Shown piece after piece: positions 29,301 to 39,200 of a stretch of DNA of 64,000 bases. The DNA is from Isoperla grammatica. Its lineage: Eukaryota > Arthropoda > Insecta > Plecoptera > Perlodidae. The stretch covers positions 23,855,097-23,919,096 of the forward strand of contig OX246749.1 of assembly GCA_945910005.1 (NCBI GenBank), in the 5' to 3' direction. Numbering within the stretch: position 1 is the first letter of the stretch; each line of letters begins with the position of its first letter. The notes under the pieces were generated by a model that saw only the letters and a program-made list of their open reading frames with translations, searched no databases and had not been told where the DNA came from. The position numbers and the translations under genes are program-made.

Positions 29301-31286
29301 AAATTGCACGAATCGTTGTTTTAGAGCGTTTTAGGCTCCAATAAGCACAATTTGTCCATTTGGTTACATTTCGATAACTACTTTAGAAGTTACACCAACC
29401 GTTGAAAAATAATAATGTTAGTTTGCATTCTGCAAGAGAATTATGAAAATGACTAATTAAATTGAGTTCTTTGGTCGTTTTTGGTTAAAATATGCATAAA
29501 TTATAGAAATTGGCTGATTTCAGTCGATCTATTACAGGCTTCCAGTTTTTAGGGGAAACTTGATTACGGCTGGGATTCCTAAGGGTTTCAACTATAGTTG
29601 ACCAATCGTTGTTTTTGAGCGTTGTAGGCTCCAATAAGCACAATTTGTCCATTTCGTCACATTTTAATAACTTCTTTGGAAGTTACACCCTCCATTGAAA
29701 AATAAGAATTATAGTTTGCAATCTGCAAGAGTTTTATTAAAATGCATAAATTGAGTTTGTTTGGTGGTTTTTGGTAAAAATATGCACAAATTATAGAAAT
29801 TGGCTGATTTTAATCTATATACTACAGACTTCCAGTTTTGAGAGGAAACTTAATTATGGCTGGGAATCCTAAATGTTTTAACCAAATTGCACAAATCGTT
29901 GTTTAAGTGCGTTTCAGACTCCAATAAGCACAATTTGTCCATTTCGTCACATTTCGATAACTACTTTAGAAGTTACACCAACCGTTGAAAAATAATAATG
30001 TTAGTTTGCATTCTGCATGAGTATAATGAAAATGCATAAATTGAGTTCTTTGGTCGTTTTTGTTTAAATATGCATAAATTATAGAAATTTGCTGATTTCA
30101 GTCAATCTAATACAGTCTTTCAGTTTTGAGAGGAAACTTTATTACGGCTGGGATTTCTAAGGGTTTCAACCAAAGTTAACAAATCGTTGTTTTTGAGCGG
30201 TCAGGCTCCAATAAGCACAATTTGTCCATTTCGTCACATTTTAATTACTTCTTAAGAAGTTACACCCTCCATTGAAAAATAAGAATTATAGTTTGCAATC
30301 TGCAAGATTTCTATGAAAATGCATAAATTGAGTTTTTTGGTCGTTTTTGGTAAAAATATGCATAAATTATAGAAATTGGCTGATTCCAGTCTATATACTA
30401 CAGACTTCCAGTTTTGAGAGGAAACTTGATTATGGCTGGGAATCCTAAGGGTTTTAACCAAATTGCACAAATCGTTGTTTTTGAGCGTTTTAGGCTCCAA
30501 TAAGCACAATTTGTCCATTTCGTCACATTTCGATAACTACTTTAGAAGTTAAACCAACCGTTGAAAAATAATAATGTTAGTTTGCATTCTGCAAGAGAAT
30601 TATGAAAATGCATAAATTGAGTTTTTTGGTCGTTTTTGGTTAAAATATGCATAAAATATAGAAATTGGCTGATTTTAGTCTATATACTACAGACTTCCAG
30701 TTTTGAGAGGAAACTTGCATACGGCTGGGATTCCTAAGGGTTTCAACGAAAAATGACAAATCATTGTTTTTGAGCGTTTTAGGCTCTAAAAAGCACAATT
30801 TGTCCATTTCGTCTCATTTTAATAACTTCTTTAGAAGTTACACCCTCCTTTGAAAAATAAGAAATATAGTTTGCATTCTTCAAGAGTATTATGAAATTGC
30901 ATAAATTGAGTTTTTTGGTCGTTTTTGGTAAAAATATGCATAAATTATAGAAATTGGCTGATTCCAGTCTATATACTACAGACTTCCAGTTTTGAGAGGA
31001 AACTTGATTATGGCTGGGAATCCTAAGGGTTTCAACCAAATTGCACAAATCGTTGTTTTTGAGCGTATGAGGCTCCAATAAGCACAATTTGTCCATGTAT
31101 AACATTTCGATATTTACTTAAGAATTTACACCAACCTTTGAAAAATAAGAGTGTTAGTTTGCATTCTGCAAGAGTATTATGAAAATGCATACATTGAGTT
31201 CTTTGGTCGTTTTTGGTTTAAATATGCATAAATTATAGAAATTGGCTGATTTCAGTCTATCTAATACAGTTTTTCAGTTTTGAGAG
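26386..31286. repeat. 289-bp satellite, left block (mixed A/B monomers)
   Basis: The landmark ggctgatttcag recurs about every 289-293 bp (26611, 26904, 27193, 27486, 27776, 28065). Two monomer types are interspersed: type A (cagttttaagaggaatcttgc) and type B (cagttttgagaggaaacttga). AT-rich. The first monomer is internally deleted: it jumps from ggctgattt to gaattgcacaaatcg at 26401-26432. Short ORFs here are by-products of the repeat. Confidence 0.95.
31275..31286. repeat. Left target-site duplication of Jockey II (cagttttgagag)
   Basis: Satellite-derived 12-mer repeated at 35734-35745. A preceding t also matches, so the duplication is 12-13 bp. Jockey II lies between the copies. Confidence 0.88.
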
Positions 31287-31564
31287 ATAATAATAATAAC
31301 TTTATTAACAAATAATAGGTACAGGTAATCAAACATAAAGATTATTAAATAGGAATTCCTAGAACAAAAATCTGAGAAAAAATAGTTCTTAACTTCCTAC
31401 TTAGGTATACTTAGGGTTAGCACACTTAGTGTCTAAAAATATAACTTATGATATTGTCAGGGGAAAAAATTATAAAAAAAACCCCACACACGTGACGCAC
31501 TTGGCACTTGTACATTAAATAAAGAATCTTGTAATTTGTGTGGTTGGACTTGGTCGATGGATGA
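31287..31564 (-). other. Jockey II 3' UTR with AATAAA and ATT-repeat tail
   Basis: Between the ORF2 stop (31565-31567) and the target duplication. AATAAA on the - strand lies about 12 bp before a (TTA)n-like end at 31287-31298. It contains no ORF. Confidence 0.7.
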
Positions 31565-34285
31565 TTATTTAAGTAGTATATGTTTAGGAAGTCTATGTTT
31601 GTATCGCTTGAACGGTAGTGAAAGAAGGTTATATTGTCCTAGACTATGAATCAGACTGCTGGTGGAATTTTTATCACATGATTGGTAGAATTTGTCCGTC
31701 AGTTTAAATGCAAAATCGTAGATTGTAGGGAGTTTGAAAAAGTTGTGGATCACTTGTATAAGGGTAAATTTGGTTATGTTCTTAATCATACGGAGGCACT
31801 TGTTTTGCACGACTTGCATTTTTTTGAAGTTAGTTTTGGACGTAGAACTCCACACTGGCGCTGCGAAGGTTAGTATTGGCCGGATAATCATTGTGTAAAG
31901 AAGGCGTTTATTTTTTATGTGTAGCTTGCTGTTTTTGTTGAGGAGCGGGTAGAGTAGTGACATTGAGGCGTAGGCTTGATGTATTTTGCGATTGATGTGC
32001 TGAGTGAATGTGAGTCGTGAGTCGAGGTACACGCCAAGATATTTTACCAGCATTGACCATGGAACCGGTGTGTCATCAATGGTCACTTCCGGTTTGACAG
32101 GCGGTCGACGTTTGGTGAAGAATATTGCTGAAGTTTTCATGTCGTTAACTTTGATTTTCCATTTATGGAAGTATCTTCTGAGTTTGTTGATTGCCAGTTG
32201 AAGTCGTCGTTGTATCGTGCCTGGGCGATATGAAGAGGTGTAGATCGCGGTGTCATCGGCGAATATGCTAATGAATACATGTAGTATGCGTGGGATGTCG
32301 TTTATGTACAGCGAGAAAAGGGTTGGGCCGAGTAGGGAACCTTGAGGCACCCCCGCTGCAATGGGGCGTTTAGTTGATTGTTTATTTTTAATAGATACGA
32401 AAAAGGTTCGTTCAGTCAAATATGATTTGGTTAGACGAATCAGATATTTAGGGAAATTGTATCCAATCATTTTAGATAAGAGGCCATTGTGCCATACTGA
32501 GTCGAAAGCTTTTTCAATATCAAGAAGAAGCATACCGGTATGTTGATTGGCGTTAAACTTAGTCGCAATATGCTCGGTGAGACGTGTGAGTTGCGCCGTA
32601 GTGGAGTGGTGTTTACGAAAACCGAATTGTTCTGGAATTAGTATCTTGTTGTCAGTTATGTGGTTGTTTAATCGGACAAGAATAATTTTTTCAACAATTT
32701 TGCTGAGGCTGGAGAGAAGACTTATTGGTCTATAGCTGGTAGCAACCGATTGGACTTTGCCTGGTTTGGGAAATGCCAACACCTTGGCTGTTTTCCAGAT
32801 TTTAGGGAAGTGTGATGTCATTAGGATGTGATTGATAAATATGGTGAAAGCTATTAGGCACTTTTTTGAAATGTTTTTAAGTACGATGTTAGGTATTGCG
32901 TCTGCGCCAGGTGATTTTTTATTGTCTTTCTGTCTGATAATCCGTGCTATTTCTTTCGGTGTAGCTAGTTGGCAATCTTCGCGTGGGTACAGTGATTCTT
33001 GAGAGAATGATCGTATTATTGTATTGACATGGCGCTCGTGATGCCGAGTACTTAATGCGTCATTTTGCGTATGTATGCGCTCGAAGTTGTCTGCTAAAGT
33101 ATTTGCTTTGTCTTCGTCTGTATAAGCGTGGCCGGTTGGTGTTTCTAATGGTGGTATTGCTGAGTGTTTTCTTTTAAAATATCTAGCCGTTTTCCATAAG
33201 GAGCAATTATCTGTAGGTCGTAGGGTTAGTAGAAATTTGTTCCATTGGGTATTTCTCCATGTTTTGATTTTTTGTTTAATGTTGTGCGAAAGAGTTCGTA
33301 GACAACGCAGTGTAGCAGGATCTCTCTTCTTCTGCCATTCGTGGCGTAGTCTATTGCGTGTCTTGATCTGAGTTTTGATAATTAGCGGTAGTTCTTGTCT
33401 TGTTGTTGTTACAGGGGTTAGGGGGACAGCTGCGTCAGATGCTTTGTTGATAGAGTTGACTAGGTGTTCAGCAAAGTTGTCTATGTCTGCAGTGTTTGTA
33501 AAGTTGGGGTTGATTGGTATGAGTTTATCGAGTTCTTCCCGAAATGTCCTCCAATTGGTTTGCTTATAGTTTCTTATCAGTTTAGGTGTGACAGGAGTCA
33601 CGTGTTGGTCGAGGCAAAATAAAACTGGATTGTGATCTGAAGGAAGGTCGGGCAGTGACTCGAGCTCTGACACATGCGGCAGGTTCTTAAGTAGAGCAAT
33701 GTCTAGAACGCTTGGTTTAAAATTGTGTTGAGAGGGGTAATGCGTTGGTTCAGACGGGGCCGCTATGATGTAGTTGTTTTCAAATGCGTGTTGCAGGAGA
33801 GTAATTCCACTTCTGTTGTTAACAGAGCAGTTCCAGCTGATGTGCTTAGCATTTAGGTCACCCATTATCATGACTTTGTTATTGGTCCTAAGTAGACAAC
33901 TAATGTCCCGTAAGTCCAGTTGGCCTTGGGGCGGGTTGTATGCTGACACACAGGTTACCTGATGAGTGCGGCAGTAGATAACAACAGCGACTGCCTCAAG
34001 TTTACGTAGCGCTGGAACTATAAACATGGAATGGTGAATATTATTGTTGACAGCTATAGCAACGCCACCTCCAGCTCGATCACGGTCACTTCTGTAAACT
34101 GTAAATCCCGCTATTTTGAGAGAATGGCGGGGAGTAAGCTTAGTTTCGCTGAGTCCTATTATATCTAGTTGTTTTGTTCTGGCTAGAAGTTCGAGTTCAC
34201 TGATTTTGTCTTTGGAGATAATGGAGTTACAATTCCAAAATAGTATGTTAATTGGTCTAGCTGCCATTGCTAATGAATAGTTCAA
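31565..34285 (-). CDS. Jockey II ORF2: APE endonuclease plus reverse transcriptase (906 aa)
   Basis: Residues ~12-230 are the APE endonuclease that nicks target DNA: NILFWNCNSI (Asn), GLSETKL (Glu), MGDLNAKHISWN (Asp/Asn) and LPSDHNPVLF (Asp-His). Residues ~440-720 are the RT: KKSPGADAIPN, YRPISLLSSLSKIVE, EQFGFRKHHST, LLLDIEKAFDSVWHNGL (first catalytic Asp), AAGVPQGSLLGPTLFSLYIND and FADDTAIY (FADD, about 675-678). KYLGVYLDSRLTFTQHI and FAAPVWS follow. All catalytic motifs look intact. The length fits the family (about 900 aa). The first Met (34285) lies within ORF1. A second Met six codons later (MAARPINIL) sits two codons before the ORF1 stop, so translation may restart there. Confidence 0.95.
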   Translation of the reverse strand: MNYSLAMAARPINILFWNCNSIISKDKISELELLARTKQLDIIGLSETKLTPRHSLKIAGFTVYRSDRDRAGGGVAIAVNNNIHHSMFIVPALRKLEAVAVVIYCRTHQVTCVSAYNPPQGQLDLRDISCLLRTNNKVMIMGDLNAKHISWNCSVNNRSGITLLQHAFENNYIIAAPSEPTHYPSQHNFKPSVLDIALLKNLPHVSELESLPDLPSDHNPVLFCLDQHVTPVTPKLIRNYKQTNWRTFREELDKLIPINPNFTNTADIDNFAEHLVNSINKASDAAVPLTPVTTTRQELPLIIKTQIKTRNRLRHEWQKKRDPATLRCLRTLSHNIKQKIKTWRNTQWNKFLLTLRPTDNCSLWKTARYFKRKHSAIPPLETPTGHAYTDEDKANTLADNFERIHTQNDALSTRHHERHVNTIIRSFSQESLYPREDCQLATPKEIARIIRQKDNKKSPGADAIPNIVLKNISKKCLIAFTIFINHILMTSHFPKIWKTAKVLAFPKPGKVQSVATSYRPISLLSSLSKIVEKIILVRLNNHITDNKILIPEQFGFRKHHSTTAQLTRLTEHIATKFNANQHTGMLLLDIEKAFDSVWHNGLLSKMIGYNFPKYLIRLTKSYLTERTFFVSIKNKQSTKRPIAAGVPQGSLLGPTLFSLYINDIPRILHVFISIFADDTAIYTSSYRPGTIQRRLQLAINKLRRYFHKWKIKVNDMKTSAIFFTKRRPPVKPEVTIDDTPVPWSMLVKYLGVYLDSRLTFTQHINRKIHQAYASMSLLYPLLNKNSKLHIKNKRLLYTMIIRPILTFAAPVWSSTSKTNFKKMQVVQNKCLRMIKNITKFTLIQVIHNFFKLPTIYDFAFKLTDKFYQSCDKNSTSSLIHSLGQYNLLSLPFKRYKHRLPKHILLK

Positions 34286-35561
34286 TAAGTCCTTCTAGCA
34301 AGGCTGTTACTTTTGTAATATTGTCAGTAGATTGTTTAATCTTATTTATCGTGTTTACGATTACAGATTTGATATTCTGAAAATTAACGTTGCAAACAAG
34401 GTTTTTCACTTCACTGACTATATAAAAAATGTCACCTGTGGTAGATTGGTTTTGGGCTGTGGTGGTCGCTGGGGTCGTTGCTGCGTCCTGGCGAGGTGGA
34501 GATGCTCTCGAAGTTGCTGGCAGTGGGGGGTATTCTTGAGTAGAGCGGGCGGGGGGCCCCTGGTTTTCGCGTCGCTGCTGGTGGTTGATTCGGTTTAGTT
34601 TAATGCAAAGTTGTTTAGCATAGCTTTCACACTGTCGATAACTAGCGGGATGGGGGCCATTGAAGTTACTGCATATAGGAGTTGTATCTATAGGTTTTTT
34701 ACAGTCTTTAGTTTGGTGCGACCCGGCACATTTAACACACTTGGATAGTTTGTTACAATTTTTTGCAATATGTCCGAAGGATTGACAGTTATAACACTGT
34801 GTGACTCCCGAGAAATTTTTAAATTTTTCCCATTTGATGATGCAGTAGCAAACTTTCGTGTTCTTAAAGACGTCACTCGCGAGCGTTCCTTTCTCGAAGG
34901 TTACTATATACATTGGGTACTTGTGGTGTTGAACTGCGTTTGCGCTGTCATTTGTTTTCTTGATCATTTGGGTTACTTTTAATGGTTTTAGGGACAGTCT
35001 TTTGAGGTCGGAAAGAATTTCGTCTGTTGAGAGATTTGGAGGCATGTTTTTCATGACTAATCGAAGTTCACGGTCTGGCGCTGGAGTATACGTGTGGAAT
35101 TCCAATTTATTAGCGTTGAGGGTAGATATTATTATATCGTAGTCTTTTCTATTTTTGGCTTTGATAATTACTCTATCACCTTTGTAATTGAGTTGAAAAT
35201 CTTCTTTGAGTTGTGCCCTGAGAGTATTAAACGATTTTGTATGTTCGTCTACAAAATGGTAGAGGACGATAGGGGGAATTTTTTCTTTGTTACCTTGTGT
35301 ATCTGAATCACGTGTGGTGTTTTCTTTATCGCTTTTCAAGTCTTCATCGTCTCCGTCAGACTCAGAAAGTGAGTCGAAGCGGTTTGATGTGGGTATGTTG
35401 GCTTGAGAGTCGAGCTCCATGCCTTCTTCGTTATTTTTACGCTTCTTTTTGGAACTTCCTACCTCGCCTGTGGTACCTGCTGCTCTGGACGAAGCCCCAT
35501 TAAATTGACGTGTACTTAATCCTTTGATGGACATCATGGTTTGAACAGCCAGCCTAGCCAA
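34257..35561 (-). CDS. Jockey II ORF1: nucleocapsid-like RNA-binding protein (434 aa)
   Basis: Residues 1-95 are low-complexity and charged (SSKKKRKNNEE, an acidic SDGDDEDLKSD stretch). About 95-250 is the PRE_C2HC/RRM-like region of Jockey ORF1 (VVLYHFVDEHTKSF-like start, RLVMKNMPPNLSTDEI). At 256-269 and 275-287 are two good zinc knuckles (CYNCQSFGHIAKNC; CVKCAGSHQTKDC). The third, CSNFNGPHPASYRQC (297-311), has Phe where family members have the second Cys. The C-terminal part is Pro/Thr/Gln-rich. The protein should coat element RNA and help target it. Met 1 is taken as start. Met 9 and Met 10 are alternatives. Confidence 0.9.
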   Translation of the reverse strand: MARLAVQTMMSIKGLSTRQFNGASSRAAGTTGEVGSSKKKRKNNEEGMELDSQANIPTSNRFDSLSESDGDDEDLKSDKENTTRDSDTQGNKEKIPPIVLYHFVDEHTKSFNTLRAQLKEDFQLNYKGDRVIIKAKNRKDYDIIISTLNANKLEFHTYTPAPDRELRLVMKNMPPNLSTDEILSDLKRLSLKPLKVTQMIKKTNDSANAVQHHKYPMYIVTFEKGTLASDVFKNTKVCYCIIKWEKFKNFSGVTQCYNCQSFGHIAKNCNKLSKCVKCAGSHQTKDCKKPIDTTPICSNFNGPHPASYRQCESYAKQLCIKLNRINHQQRRENQGPPARSTQEYPPLPATSRASPPRQDAATTPATTTAQNQSTTGDIFYIVSEVKNLVCNVNFQNIKSVIVNTINKIKQSTDNITKVTALLEGLIELFISNGS

Positions 35562-35732
35562 TTCCTAATCATTTGACTTTTAGATAGATCACTATTCACT
35601 AGGTAAGCAAGTTGAACTATCACACAATTACGCACTCTGTGTAAGCTTTGCACGATACACACGCTGTACTATGTACTATGAGGAGCGATTCTCTAATACA
35701 TGTTACTCGCACGGCGTTCGGTACGGTACTAG
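35562..35732 (-). promoter_or_regulatory. Jockey II 5' UTR with presumed internal promoter
   Basis: 171 bp between the target duplication and ORF1. Jockey-type elements carry an internal Pol II promoter here. I cannot point to definite motifs. Confidence 0.5.
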
Positions 35733-35733
35733 T

Positions 35734-35745
35734 CAGTTTTGAGAG
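35734..35745. repeat. Right target-site duplication of Jockey II (cagttttgagag)
   Basis: Partner of 31275-31286. The satellite monomer resumes after it. Confidence 0.88.
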
Positions 35746-38700
35746 GAAACTTGGTTACGGCTGGGATTTCTAAGGGTTTCAACCAAAGTTGACCAATCGT
35801 TGTTTTTGAGCGTTGTAGATTTTCCAAGAATCACAATTTGTCCATTTCGTCACATTTTAATAACTTCTTTGGAAGTTACACCCTTCATTAAAAAATAAGA
35901 ATTATAGTTAACAATCTGCAAGAGTTTTATGAAAATGCATAAATTAAGTTTTTTGGTCGTTTTTGGTAAAAATATGCATAAATTTGAGAAATTGGCCGAT
36001 TCCAGTCTATATACTACAGACTTCCAGTTTTGAGAGGAAACTTGATTATGGCTGGGAATCCTAAGGGTTTCAACCAAATTGCACAAGTCGTTGTTTTTGA
36101 GCGTTTTAGGCTCCAATAAGCACAATTTGTCCATTTCATAACATTTCGATATTTACTTAAGAAGTTACACAAACCGTTGAAAAATAAGAGTGTTAGTTTC
36201 CATTCTGCAAGAGTATTTTGAAAATGCATAAATAGAGTTTTTTGGTCGTTTTTGGTTAAAATATACATAAAATAGAAATAAGCTGATATCAGTCTATCTA
36301 CCACAATCTTCCAGTTTTAAGAGGAATCTTGCATACGGCTGGGATTCCTAAAGGTTTCTACCAAAGATGACAAATCGTTGTTTTAGAGCGTTTCAGGCTC
36401 CAATAAGCACAATTTGTCCATTTCGTCACATTTCGATAACTACTATAGAAGTTACACCAACGGTTGAAAAAAAATAATGTTAGTTTGCATTTTTCAAGAG
36501 AATTATGAAAATGCATAAACTGAGTTTTTTGGTCGTTTTTGGTTAAAATATGCATAAAATATAGAATTTGGCTGATTTCAGTCTATATACTACAGACTTC
36601 CAGTTTTGAGAGGAAACTTGCATACGGCTGGGATTCCTAAGGGTTTCAACGAAAAATGACAAATCGTTGTTTTTGAGCGTTTTAGGCTCTAAAAAGCACA
36701 ATTTGTCCATTTCGTCTCATTTTAATCACTTCTTTAGAAGTTACACCCTCCTTTGAAAAATAAGAAATATAGTTTCCATTCTTCAAAAGTATTATGAAAA
36801 TGCATAAATTGAGTTTTTTTGTCGTTTTTGGTTAAAATGTGCATAAAATATAGAAATTGGCTGATTTCAGTCTATCTACCACAAACTTCCAGTTTAAAGA
36901 GGAATCTTGCATACGGCTGGGATTCCTAAGGGTTTCAACCAAATGGCACAAATCGTTGTTTTAGAGCGTTTCAGGCTCCAATAAGCACAATTTGTCCATT
37001 TGGTAACCTTTCGATAACTACTTTAGTAGTTACACCAACCATTGAAAAATAAGATTGTTAAATTGCATTATGCAAGAGAATTATGAAAATGCATAATATT
37101 AATTGAGTTCTTTGGTCGTTTTTGGTTAAAATAAACATAAATTGTAGAAATTGGCTGATTTCAGTCTATCTATTACAGGCTTCCAGTTTTGAGAGGAAAC
37201 TTGATTACGGCTGGGATTCCTAAGGGTTTCAACCAAAGTTGACCAATCGTTGTTTTTGAGCGTTGTAGGCTCCAATAAGCACAATTTGTCCGTTTCGTCA
37301 CATTTTAATAACTTCTTTAGAAGTTACACCCTCCATTAAAAAATAAGAGTTATAGTTTGCAATTTGCAAGAGTTTTATGAAAATGCATAAATTGAGTTTT
37401 TTGGTCGTTTTTGGTAAAAATATGCATAAATAATAGAAACTTGCTCATTTCAGTCTATATACGACAGACTTCCAGTTTTGAGAGGAAACTTGACACTGGC
37501 TGGGAATTCTAAGGGTTTCAACCAAATTGCGAAAATCGTTGTTTTTGAGCGTTTTAGGCTCCAATAAGCAAAATTTGTCCATGAATAACATTTCGATATT
37601 ATTTACTTAAGAAGAAACACCAACCGTTGAAAAATAAGAGTGTTAGTTTGCATTCTGCAAGAGTATTATGAAAATGCATAAATTGAGTTTTTTGGTCGTT
37701 TTTGGTTAAAATATACATAAATTATAGAAATTGGCTGATTTCAGTCTATCTACCACAAACTTCCAGTTTTAAGAGGAATCTTGCATACGGCTGGGATTCC
37801 TAAGGGTTTCAACCAAAAATGACAAATCGTTGTTTTTGAGCGTTTTAGGCTCTAATAAGCACAATTTGTCCATTTCGTCACATTTTAATAACATCTTTGG
37901 AAGTTACACCCTCCGTTAAAAAAAAAGAAATATAGAATGCATTCTTCAAGAGTATTATGAAAATGCATAAATTGAGTTCTTTGGTCGTTTTTTTTTTAAA
38001 TGTGCATAAAATATAGAAATTGGCTGATTTCAGTCTATCTACCACAAACCTCCAGTTTAAAAAGGAATCTTGCATACGGCTGGGATTCCTAAGGGTTTCA
38101 ACCAAATTGCACAAATCGTTGTTTAAGAGCGTTTCAGGCTCCAATAAGCACAATTTGTACATTTCGTCACATTTCGATAACTACTTTAGAAGTTACACCA
38201 ACCGTTGAAAAATAATAATGTTAGTTTGCCTTCTGCAAGAGTATAATAAAAAGGCATAAATTGAGTTCTTTGGTCGTTTTTGGTTTAAATATGCATAAAT
38301 TATAGAAATTTGCTGGTTTAAGTCAATCTAATACAGTCTTTCAGTTTTGAGAGGAAACTTGATTACGGCTGGGATTCCTAAGGGTTTCAACCAAAGTTAA
38401 CAAATCGCTGTTTTTGAGCGTTTCAGGCTCCAATAAGCACAATTTGTCCATTTCGTCACATTTTAATTACTTCTTTAGAAGTTACACCCTCTATTGAAAA
38501 ATAAGAATTATAGTTTGCAATCTGCAAGATTTCTATAAAAAAGCATAATTTGAGTTTTTTGGTCGTTTTTGGTAAAAATATGCATAAATTAAAGAAATTG
38601 GCTGATTCCAGTCTATATACTACAGACTTCCAGTTTTAAGAGGAAACTTGATTATGGCTGGGAATCCTAAGGGTTTTAACCAAATTGCACAAATCGTTGT

Positions 38701-39200
38701 TTTTGAGCGTTTTAGGCTCCAATAAGCACAATTTGTCCATTTCATAACATTTCGATATTTACTTTAGAAGTTACACCAATTGTTAAAAAATATTAGTGTT
38801 AGTTTGCATTCTGCAAGAGTATTATGAAAATTAATAAATTGAGATTTTTGGTCGTTTTTGTTTAAAATATGCATTAAATATAGAAATTGGCTTATTTCAG
38901 TCTATCTACCACAAACTTCCAGTTTTAAGAGGAATCTTGCATTCGGCTGGGATTCCTAAGGGTTTCAACCAAATTGCACAAATCGTTGTTTTAGAGCGTT
39001 TCAGGCTCTAATAAGCACAATTTGTCCATTTCGTAACATTTCGATAACTTCTTTAGAAGTTAAACCAACCGTTGAAAAATAATAATGATAGTTTGCATTC
39101 TGCAAGAGTATTTTGAAAATGCATTAATTGAGTTCTTTGGTCGTTTTTGGTTTAAATATGCATAAATTCTGGAAATTGGCTGAATTTAGGCCATCTAATA
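35746..39200. repeat. 289-bp satellite, middle block (mixed A/B monomers)
   Basis: Continuation of the left block after Jockey II, still alternating type A and type B monomers, with more sequence variation than the right block. Landmarks remain about 289 bp apart. Confidence 0.93.

Larger units (their letters stand above)
31287..35732 (-). mobile_element. Jockey II: apparently intact Jockey-clade retrotransposon, about 4.45 kb
   Basis: On the - strand: a 171-bp 5' region, ORF1 (434 codons), ORF2 (906 codons, overlapping ORF1 by 29 bp), and a ~280-bp 3' UTR ending gttaataaagttattattattat, with AATAAA just before a TTA-repeat tail. A 12-13 bp duplication of satellite sequence flanks it. The length, two-ORF layout and tail are those of a full-length Jockey element. 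No stop or frameshift interrupts either ORF, in contrast with Jockey I. Confidence 0.94.

Noticed and set aside
27632..38208. Short ORFs (60-110 codons) repeated through the satellite
   Set aside because: They recur with the 289-bp monomer, have no family motifs and drift with monomer variation.
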